From assembly GCA_963829575.1 (NCBI GenBank), contig CAWHJF010000013.1, positions 372,001 through 436,000 on the forward strand: a DNA stretch of 64,000 nt, in the 5' to 3' direction. The position numbers and the translations under genes are program-made. A model generated the notes under the pieces. It saw only the letters and a list, made by a program, of their open reading frames with translations. It was not told the DNA's origin and made no database searches. The stretch is from KACC-23026 sp963829575 (lineage in GTDB: Bacteria; Bacillota; Bacilli; Bacillales; Sporolactobacillaceae). Every line of letters begins with the position of its first letter. Position 1 is the first letter of the stretch. Below, one piece after another: positions 25,150 to 33,399 of this stretch.

Positions 25150-27117
25150 TTATAACCTCCCGTAAGACGCTTCGGTTTCTTTAACTTCTTCAACCGGGAT
25201 GTAGTAGTCCGTGTGTTGATCCTGTGAACGAAGCCACAAGGTTACCAAGACGCCTAATAAACCAACAAATCCCATAATGTGCCAGTTAAAGACAAATCCA
25301 AAACCGGAAATAAAGAAGAAAAGGGATAACATAAACGGTTTAGCTGAATTCTTTGGCATGTGAATCGGTTTGAATTCTTTAGATTTATTTAAATCAACAA
25401 GTGATTTACCTTGTTCTTTCATATACCACCATTCATCACGCTCTTGGACATCAGGGACGTGAGCGAAGTTATAGTGTGGTGGAGGTGAAGGAATTGCCCA
25501 TTCAAGCGTACGGCCAACACCCCAAGCATCTCCAGTTGTATCTCTTTCCCCGTATTTCATGCTATAAAGGACTTGGATCACGATAAAGATAAAACCAAGA
25601 CCCATGAGATAAGCACCGATCGAAGAGATAAAGTTCATGCTGGTCCATCCTGCATCAGCAGAATAGGTAAACACGCGTCGTGTCATTCCCATAAATCCAA
25701 GGGCGTATTGTGGGAAGAAACAGACATAGAAACCAATTTGGAATAACCAGAAAGCCCAAACACCTAGAGTATGGTTTAATTTGTGACCAAACATTTTCGG
25801 CCACCAGTAATACATACCGGCAATAAGACCAAACACAACCCCACCGATCAATACGTTGTGGAAGTGAGCAATCATGAAATAGCTATTATGTTCTTGATAG
25901 TCTGCTGGAACGGTTGCCAGCATAACACCGGTTGAGCCCCCAATTGCGAAACAAGGAATGAACGCAATGGTCCAAAGCATAGGGAGCGTAAGCTCGATTT
26001 TGCCTCGGTACATCGTAAAGAGCCAGTTGAAAATTTTAACTCCAGTCGGAATCGCGATGATCATTGATGCAATGGCAAAGTAGGTGTTGACCCCAGCGCC
26101 TGCGCCCATGATAAAGAAGTGATGCGCCCAAACAAGATAGTTAATAACCGCAATGATCATGAGCGAGGCAACCATGGAACTGTAACCAAACACACGTTTC
26201 TTTGAGAAGGCGGCCACGACCTCTGAGTATATACCAAAGGCAGGTAAGACGACGATATATACCTCAGGGTGTCCCCATAACCAGAAGAGGTTAACGAACT
26301 GCATTGGGTTCCCACCATGGGCAATCGTAAAGAAATGAGTGCCAAACTCACGGTCAAAGAATAATAAAGCCAAGGCAATAGTTAAAGCCGGAAACGCAAA
26401 GATAATAACAATACTACAAGATACAACTGACCAACTGAAAAGCGGCATCTTCATGAGAGACATACCTGGTGCACGCATTTTCAAGATGGTAACAAGGAAG
26501 TTGATCCCTGTTGCAATACTTCCGATCCCTGAAATCGAAATACCAAGTAAATAGTAGTTTTCACCCGGACCTGGGTCAAAGCCTAATTCAGTCAGTGGTG
26601 GATAACTAATCCAACCTGCATCTGGCGAGCCGCCGATGACAAATGATAAGTTGAATAGCATGGCACCGAAAAAGAATAGCCAGAAACTGATTGCATTTAA
26701 ATACGGAAATGCGACATCACGCGCTCCAATTTGAAGAGGAACGGCAATGTTAAACATGGCAAATATGAATGGCATAGCCATGAAGAGAATCATGATTGTA
26801 CCATGTGTGGTGAAAATTTCATCGTAATGCTGTGGGTCTAGAAAATTAAGATTCGGTAATGCAAGTTGAGTCCTCATAAGAAGAGCATCAACACCGCCTC
26901 TAAACAACATTAAAAGAGCAGCAATCAAATACATAATTCCGATTTTTTTGTGATCGACAGTTGTAATATATTCACGCCACAACCATTTCCATTTTTTGAA
27001 ATAGGTGAGCGTAAAGATGATGCCAACTGTAACAAGTGCTATTGCGACATCTGCCATGTAAATCATAGGTTCACCCGTCACAAAGAAGTGAGAGGCGAAA
27101 TCCATAAGACTAGACAT
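25150..27117 (-). CDS. qoxB: aa3-type menaquinol oxidase subunit I
   Basis: 655 residues, about 15 membrane helices; ATG 27117 behind AAGGAGG. Heme-copper motifs: FTTHGTIMI (low-spin heme His, near 105), WGHPEVY (CuB His and cross-linked Tyr, near 284-288), HHFF (CuB His pair, near 333) and HFHNVL (high-spin and low-spin heme His, near 419-421). The N-terminal extension and the length match quinol oxidases (QoxB/CyoB) rather than cytochrome c oxidases. HFHNVL is the CyoB-type variant. The enzyme reduces O2 to water and pumps protons. Confidence 0.96.
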   Translation of the reverse strand: MSSLMDFASHFFVTGEPMIYMADVAIALVTVGIIFTLTYFKKWKWLWREYITTVDHKKIGIMYLIAALLMLFRGGVDALLMRTQLALPNLNFLDPQHYDEIFTTHGTIMILFMAMPFIFAMFNIAVPLQIGARDVAFPYLNAISFWLFFFGAMLFNLSFVIGGSPDAGWISYPPLTELGFDPGPGENYYLLGISISGIGSIATGINFLVTILKMRAPGMSLMKMPLFSWSVVSCSIVIIFAFPALTIALALLFFDREFGTHFFTIAHGGNPMQFVNLFWLWGHPEVYIVVLPAFGIYSEVVAAFSKKRVFGYSSMVASLMIIAVINYLVWAHHFFIMGAGAGVNTYFAIASMIIAIPTGVKIFNWLFTMYRGKIELTLPMLWTIAFIPCFAIGGSTGVMLATVPADYQEHNSYFMIAHFHNVLIGGVVFGLIAGMYYWWPKMFGHKLNHTLGVWAFWLFQIGFYVCFFPQYALGFMGMTRRVFTYSADAGWTSMNFISSIGAYLMGLGFIFIVIQVLYSMKYGERDTTGDAWGVGRTLEWAIPSPPPHYNFAHVPDVQERDEWWYMKEQGKSLVDLNKSKEFKPIHMPKNSAKPFMLSLFFFISGFGFVFNWHIMGFVGLLGVLVTLWLRSQDQHTDYYIPVEEVKETEASYGRL

Positions 27118-27157
27118 AGGAATCCTCCTTAATTATCAAAGAAATTAAAACTAAAAA

Positions 27158-28102
27158 TTACATTCCAGATTTTCCGGTTATTGTTGAAGGGTCGGTCCCA
27201 TTAATCATCCAGTCCTTACCTTTCATGTACTTACCGCCATCTTGCATAATTGTTTTATTGTAGATGGATTTTGGAAAGGATGAATAAGTTGAAATACCGA
27301 CGACACTTTGCTTAGTTAAGTTGTTCCATGTTGCTTGAGTCATCTTTGGTGAAGACCCTTTGACGCTTGAGACCCATTTGTTGAATGTGTTTTCATCTAC
27401 GGCATGAACCTTGAATGCCATTTGAGTGAATCCTTTACCAGAAAAGTTACCGCCTTTGCCAATATAAGTTCCCTCTTTATCAGCTTGAAGCCATAAGCGC
27501 ATGGCCATCCCTGGCATGGTCATTTCTTGCCCTCCAAGAGCAGGAATCCACAAGGTATTCATTGGACCATCTGAAGTTAGTAAAAATTGAACCGGACGAT
27601 CAGTTGGGATATCGAGTGTATTAACGGTTGCAACCCCTTGATCGGGATACATAAATACCCATTTCCATGCAAGTGATGTCACTTCTATGGTTAGTGGGGC
27701 TTTTGTCGTTGTTCCATTACTTGTACTTGCTGCGGTTGGTGGATGTTGCAAATGAAAAATCGAACGTGTTGTAAAGGTACCAAGAATAATAATGATAATA
27801 ATTGGAATCGACCACCAAACCAGTTCAAGTTTACTGCTCTCAGACCATTCTGGTTGATAAGCTGCCTTCCGATTAGGGCGGTCACGATATTTCGCAACGA
27901 TCACAAAAAGAAGGATAATAACTGGAATGACAATGATCATACAAAGTAAAGCAGATAATTCGATGAGATGGAGTTCTTCACTTGCAACAGGTCCAGCTGG
28001 ATCAAGCACTGGGTATTTTCCGCTACAACCTGATAATAAGGAAAGACTCAAAGCCGTGAAAATCACGCCAAGGATTCCACGACGGAATTTCTTTGGCATC
28101 AA
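27158..28102 (-). CDS. qoxA: aa3-type menaquinol oxidase subunit II (lipoprotein)
   Basis: 314 residues; ATG 28102 with AGAAGGGGG upstream. A lipoprotein signal ends in SLLSGC, so Cys26 is probably acylated. Two membrane helices follow (about 45-70 and 92-112), then a cupredoxin domain. The domain has no cysteine in the region where cytochrome c oxidases hold CuA (PALGGQEMTMPGM instead), so the electron donor is quinol. The tail after residue 230 (ENTFNKWVSSVK...) matches QoxA. First gene of qoxABCD-ctaB. Confidence 0.95.
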   Translation of the reverse strand: MMPKKFRRGILGVIFTALSLSLLSGCSGKYPVLDPAGPVASEELHLIELSALLCMIIVIPVIILLFVIVAKYRDRPNRKAAYQPEWSESSKLELVWWSIPIIIIIILGTFTTRSIFHLQHPPTAASTSNGTTTKAPLTIEVTSLAWKWVFMYPDQGVATVNTLDIPTDRPVQFLLTSDGPMNTLWIPALGGQEMTMPGMAMRLWLQADKEGTYIGKGGNFSGKGFTQMAFKVHAVDENTFNKWVSSVKGSSPKMTQATWNNLTKQSVVGISTYSSFPKSIYNKTIMQDGGKYMKGKDWMINGTDPSTITGKSGM

Positions 28103-28210
28103 AATTTCCCCCTTCTAAAAATAGGTAATGGTTTGAAAAAGGTGATTAAATAGACATCGTTCAAAGCGAACTTCACGATTATCCTACTTGTTACCCCTTT
28201 CTGCTTTTTC

Positions 28211-28254
28211 ATTGTACGAATTATGAGGGCTGTCTCAATGTGAGATAAATCACA
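28211..28254 (-). promoter_or_regulatory. Predicted qox promoter with Crp/Fnr-type box at about -42
   Basis: On the minus strand -35 TTGAGA (28233-28238), 16-bp spacer, -10 TACAAT (28211-28216). Immediately upstream is a perfect TGTGA-N6-TCACA palindrome (28239-28254), centred about 42 bases before the predicted start, the classic class II activator position. TGTGA-N6-TCACA is the B. subtilis Fnr / E. coli CRP type of site. A Crp/Fnr regulator is encoded 0.7 kb away. Confidence 0.7.
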
Positions 28255-28309
28255 CTCAGGGAAATGTTCACAGACCGTTCATAAATGAGGAAGTCGTTTG
28301 TCGCGTTTT

Positions 28310-28325
28310 GTTCACGAATGTGAAC
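28310..28325. promoter_or_regulatory. Perfect GTTCAC-N4-GTGAAC palindrome
   Basis: A 16-bp perfect palindrome midway in the divergent qoxA / DUF2249 intergenic region. It resembles a regulator site, but half-site polarity is opposite to the Rex consensus, so the binder is unknown. Confidence 0.5.
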
Positions 28326-28472
28326 TATTCGTCTGTTAATAGAAGAAAGTCGGATGTGATTTGCGAAATAATCCTTCCTTTTTACCTTGAAGGGGTTGGA
28401 ATTCCCTTTTTTTACTGAGAATAGGGTTGGTTTTTGATGGCAAACGGATCCATTAAAGGGTGTTTTAATAAA

Positions 28473-28516
28473 AGTGATGTCTATCACAGACAGAGACGTT
28501 TGAGAGGAAGTACGCT
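28473..28516 (+). promoter_or_regulatory. Crp/Fnr-type box and predicted class II promoter of the DUF2249 gene
   Basis: AGTGA-N6-TCACA (28473-28488) differs by one base from the qox box. A -10-like TACGCT (28511-28516) would put the start near 28522, placing the box centre at about -41.5. The -35 region is poor, as usual for an activator-dependent promoter. Confidence 0.6.
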
Positions 28517-28541
28517 AGATGTACCTTGCAAGGGACGGTCA

Positions 28542-28573
28542 CGATCAGTAAAGTCAGACCTCTTTACTGATCG
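28542..28573 (+). promoter_or_regulatory. Perfect 12-bp leader hairpin before the DUF2249 gene
   Basis: CGATCAGTAAAG and CTTTACTGATCG pair perfectly around an 8-base loop, 35 bases before the start codon. No U-run follows directly, so it is not a standard terminator. It may affect mRNA stability or be a protein or RNA switch site. Confidence 0.6.
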
Positions 28574-28607
28574 CGGGTCGCATCTTTTATAAAGAGGGTT
28601 TTTATAT

Positions 28608-28850
28608 ATGACAGAACCAGTCTTTGCAACACGTGTGAATGCGCTTGACTTTGCACCAAGAGATAAGCATCGGATTATTTTTGAGACGTTTGAAGACTTA
28701 GACCCAGGTACAACAATGGAGCTAATCAATGACCATAATCCAAAGCCGCTGCGTTATGAATTCATGATGGAACGCGAAGGAACATTTGAATGGGTGTATT
28801 TAGAGGAAGGTCCAGATGTTTGGTGTGTGGCAATTACAAAGCTCAAATAA
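28608..28850 (+). CDS. DUF2249 family protein
   Basis: 80 residues; ATG 28608 with AAAGAGGG eleven bases upstream. Conserved DUF2249 features: N-terminal LDFAPRDKH, then TFEDLDPGTTMELINDHNPKPLRYEF and a C-terminal GTFEWVYLEEGPDVWCV. The fold is TusA/SirA-like, with no conserved catalytic Cys at the TusA position (the only Cys is in WCV). In many bacteria DUF2249 genes sit beside RIC/hemerythrin, Crp/Fnr or denitrification genes and are suspected to act in NO or redox responses. Here it precedes a Crp/Fnr gene by about 130 bp in the same direction. Confidence 0.85.
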   Translation: MTEPVFATRVNALDFAPRDKHRIIFETFEDLDPGTTMELINDHNPKPLRYEFMMEREGTFEWVYLEEGPDVWCVAITKLK

Positions 28851-28982
28851 GGGAATTTTCTTAGAATGCTAGAGCAGAGTGTTATTGATATAAGGGCAGA
28901 AGTCCCTTGGAAGCGGGTTCTTCTCCCTTTTTCTCTGATTTTTATATACTCATTTCTTTCTTCAAACAAAGGGGGTGCGCGT

Positions 28983-29699
28983 GTGTCACTTATAAGTCAA
29001 AACCAATCTCATGCTGCAAGCGCGTATACAGAGTTACTGAGATCGATTCCTATTTTTTCTGAGTTAAATGCTTTTGAACTTGCTCAGGTCGAGAGGATTT
29101 CTAACCTACACAATTTTGAGAAGAAGAATTTTGTCTTTATGGAAGGTGAGCCGCGTGAAGCTGTTTATTTCATTCAGAGGGGGGCTATTAAAACCTTTAA
29201 ATTAGATGCAAATGGAAACGAGCAGCTTATTTCCATTCTGTCACCTGGTGAAATGTTTCCGCATGTGGGTTTTTTTGACGAGAGTTCTTACCCCTCAACG
29301 GCCGAGGCTGTTGGCCGGACTCAACTCGTTGTGATTCGCGTTGAAGACTTCCACGCACTCTTAATTGAACGACCTGGCATCGCTTTAAAGGTTATGAAAA
29401 TACTTGGGCAAAAAATTCAAACGTTGACCGAACGGATCCAGGAATTGATCTCGGATGATGTGCTTCACCGAACGGTACATACGCTCATCCGTTTAGTGGC
29501 AGAGGGGGATCAAGGTATCGATGGGGTGTGTTCCATTAGCACTCCATTGACGAATCAAGATTTTGCTAATATGGTTGGGACATCACGCGAGACGATTAAC
29601 CGTATCTTCAATCAGTTTAAAAAGGATGGGTTGATTGAGATTCAACGAAGGCGGATCAAGATTTTAGATCTTGAGGGACTTAAACAAACGATTAATTAA
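28983..29699 (+). CDS. Crp/Fnr family transcription regulator without Fe-S cysteines
   Basis: 238 residues from GTG 28983 (AAAGGGGGTG upstream); the longer frame from 28866 has a spurious hydrophobic N-terminus. A cyclic-nucleotide-like sensor domain (about 25-140), dimer helix and winged helix with TNQDFANMVGTSRETINRIFNQF (about 190-212). The recognition helix holds the R-E-x-x-x-R pattern of CRP, known to read TGTGA half-sites, and two such boxes lie upstream. There is no Cys cluster (single Cys near 183), so it cannot bind an FNR-type 4Fe-4S cluster. The signal is unknown; heme/NO sensing is a guess. Confidence 0.88.
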   Translation: MSLISQNQSHAASAYTELLRSIPIFSELNAFELAQVERISNLHNFEKKNFVFMEGEPREAVYFIQRGAIKTFKLDANGNEQLISILSPGEMFPHVGFFDESSYPSTAEAVGRTQLVVIRVEDFHALLIERPGIALKVMKILGQKIQTLTERIQELISDDVLHRTVHTLIRLVAEGDQGIDGVCSISTPLTNQDFANMVGTSRETINRIFNQFKKDGLIEIQRRRIKILDLEGLKQTIN

Positions 29700-29749
29700 A
29701 AAGGATTAATCCTAGTTATATAAGTGTTTGAAAATTATTGGGAAGTGTT

Positions 29750-29788
29750 TTAGGGTGAGAAAAAGACGTCACACCACCCTATTTTTTT
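29750..29788 (+). terminator. Terminator after the Crp/Fnr gene
   Basis: 7-bp stem TAGGGTG / CACCCTA (29751-29757, 29775-29781), 17-base loop and seven T. Confidence 0.65.
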
Positions 29789-29842
29789 GTTCACCACCCT
29801 CTCATGCACGGGGGGGACTTAAGTTTAGTAACGCGCACATTT

Positions 29843-30097
29843 TCAGGAAGTAGATGGCGGGCTATTGACTTGCTTTTTTTGTTGATCTGATAGAGATTCT
29901 AATTCAACCAAAGCGTTCACTCGAATCAGGAAATCCTCAATGTTAACGGGTTTATCTTTTAATGCTTCTTTTAAGGAGAGCGTTCCATTGCGGTAAAAAT
30001 CGATATGGTTCTCCGTAAACAATCGACTAATCGTTGGATATTGGAGGATAAGATCTCCTGTTAAAGTTTCCCCAGTGATTAAATGATGATGATCCAT
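29843..30097 (-). CDS. ScdA/RIC N-terminal-domain-like protein lacking the Cys-Cys motif
   Basis: 84 residues; ATG 30097 follows AGAGGAGGAACC. The core LILQYPTISRLFTENHIDFYRNGTLSLKEAL follows the DUF542 pattern of iron-sulfur repair proteins (ScdA/RIC/YtfE N-domain). In that pattern a conserved GIDFCCGG-type motif is followed by L-x-x-A. Here the Cys-Cys is Tyr-Arg. It starts with MDHHH, a small His cluster. The family helps repair Fe-S centres after NO or oxidative damage. Without the cysteines this protein may have another activity or act as a partner. It is convergent with the Crp/Fnr gene. Confidence 0.65.
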   Translation of the reverse strand: MDHHHLITGETLTGDLILQYPTISRLFTENHIDFYRNGTLSLKEALKDKPVNIEDFLIRVNALVELESLSDQQKKQVNSPPSTS

Positions 30098-30253
30098 CGT
30101 TGGTTCCTCCTCTAAACTATTGCTACATAAATTTTACAACTCAAGAGTCAAACAAACCGTGAGGAGTATCACAATTTTGATTAAGTATTATGTAATCGAG
30201 GGTTCCCGATCGAGCAATAAGAAGAGAGATTTTTGAGGAATTGGCGTAAATTG

Positions 30254-30268
30254 TGTCATTGAATGACA
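30254..30268. promoter_or_regulatory. 15-bp palindrome upstream of the RIC-like gene
   Basis: TGTCATT-G-AATGACA is a perfect palindrome, 157-171 bp upstream of the minus-strand start at 30097. The binder is unknown; it could be an operator or a chance match. Confidence 0.4.
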
Positions 30269-30290
30269 TTACGGTGACCAATTCGCCTTG

Positions 30291-30331
30291 AAATAAAAAA
30301 TAACGGATCCATGAGGATCCGTTATTTTTAT
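30291..30331. terminator. Terminator downstream of gbsR (symmetrical)
   Basis: Stem AAAATAACGGATCC / GGATCCGTTATTTT with a 4-base loop (centre near 30312) and U-rich tails on both strands. It ends minus-strand gbsR. Confidence 0.85.
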
Positions 30332-30351
30332 GAAACTAACTTATTTTAGGC

Positions 30352-30912
30352 TTACGGTTTAACTGATTTTTCTACCGCATCAAACAACTCTTCTGATTCG
30401 AAAAAATCAAACAAACGATTGAGCCAATTGTAATAGTCCTTTGTGTATTGCAGTTTGTCCAGGTCAGCTTGAATCGTTTGCTTCTGTTCATCCGATAACT
30501 CCAATGACGTCAGCATGCCGCTCAGTTCATCCATCGATTCTTTAATCGCCGTCATATTGATTTGAACCACTTTGCGCCATTCATTCGTAAAATAATCTAC
30601 AAAAATTTCATACCAATCCCTTTTGGCGGTATATAAATCTTTCCGTTCGCCTTTACGCCACACTTTCTCTACCATTTTCAAATCGGTTAACGTCCGCACA
30701 GATGTACTCATGCTGGTCTTACTCATTTGAAGCTCTTCCTTCATATTATCAAGTGTTAGCGGGCTATCATTAAAAAAGAGGATTCCATATAAGCGTCCTA
30801 TTGAAGGCGTTACCCCATAAAGATGCATGTTCTGTGAAATGGTTTCAATAACCCGCTCACGGGCAGTGTCAATTTTTTGATCAATATTATTAAAATTTGA
30901 CTCGTTAGACAT
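30352..30912 (-). CDS. gbsR: GbsR-type regulator of glycine betaine / choline genes
   Basis: 186 residues, MarR-like winged helix (about 35-95: GRLYGILFFNDSPLTLDNMKEELQMSKTSMSTSVRTL) with a helical C-terminal half. Length and sequence match the GbsR/OpcR family, repressors that sense choline or control osmoprotectant uptake. It is divergent from opuA with a 426-bp gap, the arrangement seen for OpcR/OpuAR-type repressors. The direct target here is probably opuA rather than gbsAB, which is not in the window. No ligand can be stated. Confidence 0.88.
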   Translation of the reverse strand: MSNESNFNNIDQKIDTARERVIETISQNMHLYGVTPSIGRLYGILFFNDSPLTLDNMKEELQMSKTSMSTSVRTLTDLKMVEKVWRKGERKDLYTAKRDWYEIFVDYFTNEWRKVVQINMTAIKESMDELSGMLTSLELSDEQKQTIQADLDKLQYTKDYYNWLNRLFDFFESEELFDAVEKSVKP

Positions 30913-31022
30913 ATCAGCAACACCTATCTTAAAATCAGTTATAATTCTAATCCGCTATACTTCGACACATTTATTCAGAGAAACACGAGTTAATCCTATA
31001 GTTTCTATAATAGGAGGGTTTT

Positions 31023-31079
31023 ATGCGATTCATTAACGTGCGTATTAACGGTATCAATTCAACCAAATACAGCGAGTGA
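31023..31079 (+). CDS. Candidate 18-residue peptide with strong ribosome site
   Basis: ATG 31023 follows TAGGAGGG; the frame reads MRFINVRINGINSTKYSE then stop. The ribosome site partly overlaps a TATAAT, so this may be a chance alignment. There is no other support. It lies in the 426-bp gap between gbsR and opuAA. Confidence 0.2.
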   Translation: MRFINVRINGINSTKYSE

Positions 31080-31201
31080 TAAAGGTTCTATTTATATAAT
31101 AACTCAATTACAAATAAAAAAAACTATGAAAGTAGTATGGAATTGGGAGTAATCGGGAGGAAAACTAAGCATCCGTTTAATTAACTTTGTACAGTTAAAA
31201 C

Positions 31202-31269
31202 TTTACAAACAATATAACCTGTTTTAATAGTATTTACTGTTTGTTTAGAATCTAACGAACAGGTACAAT
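31202..31269 (+). promoter_or_regulatory. opuA promoter and possible GbsR operator
   Basis: -35 TTGTTT (31241-31246), 17-bp spacer, -10 TACAAT (31264-31269). An imperfect inverted repeat, TTTACAAACA (31202-31211) and TGTTTGTTTA (31238-31247), overlaps the -35 and could bind the divergently encoded GbsR. The rest of the 426-bp gbsR-opuAA gap shows no gene besides the doubtful peptide at 31023. Confidence 0.5.
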
Positions 31270-31338
31270 TAGATTTGTTGTTAACGAATTGGGCGTACCG
31301 TGATCAGCGTCTAATTGGAAAAATATGAGGTGAAATTT

Positions 31339-32538
31339 ATGGAGAAAATTGAAGTCCGGAACGTGACGAAAATTTTCGGTAAAAATCCAAGCCGTGCAAT
31401 TGAGTATTTAAATAAAGGATTGAAGAAAGATGAAATCCTTGAAAAAACGGGTATGACCGTTGGTGTGAATCAAGCGAGCTTTGAGATTAAAGATGGCGAA
31501 ATTTTCGTAATTATGGGCTTATCCGGAAGTGGAAAGTCAACGTTAGTTCGCTTACTCAATCGTTTGATTGAACCTACAGCCGGCTCGGTTTTGATCGATG
31601 GGCAAGATATCACGAAGATGGGTAAAGAACAACTTCGTCAAGTACGAAGAAAGAAAATGGGAATGGTTTTCCAACGATTTGCTTTGTTTCCACATCGTAC
31701 GATTGTTGAAAACGCTGAGTATGGTCTTGAGATTCAAGGCGTTCCAAAGAACGAACGTCGGAAAAAAGCTATTGAATCCCTCGAGCTCGTAGGATTAAAA
31801 GGCTATGAATCTATGAAACCTGGAGAACTTAGTGGCGGAATGCAACAACGTGTGGGACTCGCCCGTGCACTAGCCAGTGATGCTGACGTGCTATTAATGG
31901 ATGAAGCATTTAGTGCGTTAGATCCATTAATCCGAAAAGACATGCAAGATGAGCTTCTTGAATTACAAGAAAAAATGAAGAAGACCATCGTATTCATTAC
32001 ACATGACTTGGACGAGGCACTACGGATCGGTGACCGAATCGCGTTGATGAAAGATGGTGTCATTGTTCAAATTGGTACTCCTGAAGATATTCTTCGGAAT
32101 CCAGCGAATGACTATGTCGAACAATTCGTCGAGGATGTGGACGTCACAAAGGTCTTTACTGCACAGAACGTTATGAAGCGTCCTGAAACGATTGAAGTCA
32201 GCCGCGGACCACGTGTTGCAGTGAAACTCATGAAAGATAATGGCGTTTCAACGGTCTATGCGATCGATAAAAATAAAAAATTACTTGGCATTGTCTATGC
32301 AGATGATGCGGCTAAAGCTCAGGATAAAGACATCAAGTTGACTGAACTAGTCAAACCAGTAGCAACAGTCCTACCGGATACATTAGTCGGCGATATGTTT
32401 GAAGCGATTGCTTCGTCTAAGGTTCCCGTAGCTGTGGTCAGTGAAAACGGCCGGTTACTTGGAATCGTTGGTCGCAGTGCTGTTATCGATGTCTTGGCAA
32501 ATTCGAGCGAGGCCTTGAATGAGGAGGTGCGACCATGA
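31339..32538 (+). CDS. opuAA: Glycine betaine ABC transporter ATP-binding subunit
   Basis: 399 residues from ATG 31339 (TGAGGTG upstream; TTG 31315 is only a frame extension). ABC ATPase motifs: Walker A GLSGSGKST (about 53-61), signature LSGGMQQR (about 164), Walker B DVLLMDEAFSALD (about 184-196) and the switch His in FITHD. Two C-terminal CBS domains (about 275-395) are typical of OpuA, where they sense ionic strength. It energises import of glycine betaine under osmotic stress. The last four bases overlap opuAB. Confidence 0.95.
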   Translation: MEKIEVRNVTKIFGKNPSRAIEYLNKGLKKDEILEKTGMTVGVNQASFEIKDGEIFVIMGLSGSGKSTLVRLLNRLIEPTAGSVLIDGQDITKMGKEQLRQVRRKKMGMVFQRFALFPHRTIVENAEYGLEIQGVPKNERRKKAIESLELVGLKGYESMKPGELSGGMQQRVGLARALASDADVLLMDEAFSALDPLIRKDMQDELLELQEKMKKTIVFITHDLDEALRIGDRIALMKDGVIVQIGTPEDILRNPANDYVEQFVEDVDVTKVFTAQNVMKRPETIEVSRGPRVAVKLMKDNGVSTVYAIDKNKKLLGIVYADDAAKAQDKDIKLTELVKPVATVLPDTLVGDMFEAIASSKVPVAVVSENGRLLGIVGRSAVIDVLANSSEALNEEVRP

Positions 32539-33380
32539 TGGATTCGTATCATCACTTCATACCTAAGATTCAGATCGGGAATTGGGTATCAGACTTTATT
32601 AATTTTATTGTAAATCATTTTGAACCATTTTTTAATGGTATAGCGAATGGTATTCATGGATTTGTTAGTTTCTTGGTGACGATCTTCACCTTTGTGAATC
32701 CATTTGTGTTCATCCTTATTGTGGCTGCATTAGCCTTTTGGCGAAGCGGTTGGGGTGTGGCCTTATTTTCTCTCATTGGTCTTTGGCTCATTTTTAATAT
32801 GGGCTATTGGGAACATGCGATGCAATCGATCGCCTTAGTATTAACAGCAGTTATCATCTCAATTATTATTGGGATACCCGTCGGTATTTGGGTGGGCTTA
32901 AGTAACGGTGCACGCAGTGCTCTTACACCCATTTTGGACTTCATGCAAACGATGCCGGCCTTTGTGTACCTTATTCCGACGATTTTCTTATTCGGAACAG
33001 GGATGGCGCCTGGGGTTGTCTCAACGGTTATTTTTGCCATGCCACCAACAATTCGACTCACTGGCTTGGGTATTCGCCAAGTCCCTGAGGATTTAATGGA
33101 AGCTTCCAATGCGTTTGGGGCGACAACTTGGCAAAAACTTTTCAAAACGCAATTGCCTTTATCTCTGCCGACCATTATGGCCGGGGTGAACCAGAGTATT
33201 ATGCTTGCTCTGTCAATGGTCGTTATTGCGTCACTCGTCGGAGCACCTGGACTTGGGGCAGATGTGAACCTTGCCGTCCAACAGCTTCGCATGGATGTCG
33301 GTGCTGAATCTGGTCTTGCGATCGTCATCATTGCGATTGTCTTAGACAGGATTTCACAAAATACACGCAAGAAAAAATAA
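32535..33380 (+). CDS. opuAB: Glycine betaine ABC transporter permease
   Basis: 281 residues; ATG 32535 overlaps the opuAA stop (ATGA), with GAGGTG upstream. About seven membrane helices, and the ABC-permease EAA loop near residues 190-210 (EASNAFGATTWQKLFKTQLPLSLP). The TMD of OpuA-type transporters forms a homodimer. It is the middle gene of opuAA-AB-AC. Confidence 0.94.
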   Translation: MMDSYHHFIPKIQIGNWVSDFINFIVNHFEPFFNGIANGIHGFVSFLVTIFTFVNPFVFILIVAALAFWRSGWGVALFSLIGLWLIFNMGYWEHAMQSIALVLTAVIISIIIGIPVGIWVGLSNGARSALTPILDFMQTMPAFVYLIPTIFLFGTGMAPGVVSTVIFAMPPTIRLTGLGIRQVPEDLMEASNAFGATTWQKLFKTQLPLSLPTIMAGVNQSIMLALSMVVIASLVGAPGLGADVNLAVQQLRMDVGAESGLAIVIIAIVLDRISQNTRKKK

Positions 33381-33399
33381 GTCAAGGGGGAGAAACAGC

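Noticed and set aside
23271..28102. caa3/aa3 cytochrome c oxidase (ctaCDEF)
   Set aside because: Subunit II lacks the CuA cysteines and any heme c motif, and subunit I has the quinol-oxidase length and N-terminus, so a quinol oxidase is called.
28310..28325. Rex-binding site
   Set aside because: Rex sites read TTGTGAA-N4-TTCACAA; this palindrome has the half-sites in the opposite polarity, so only an unassigned palindrome is reported.
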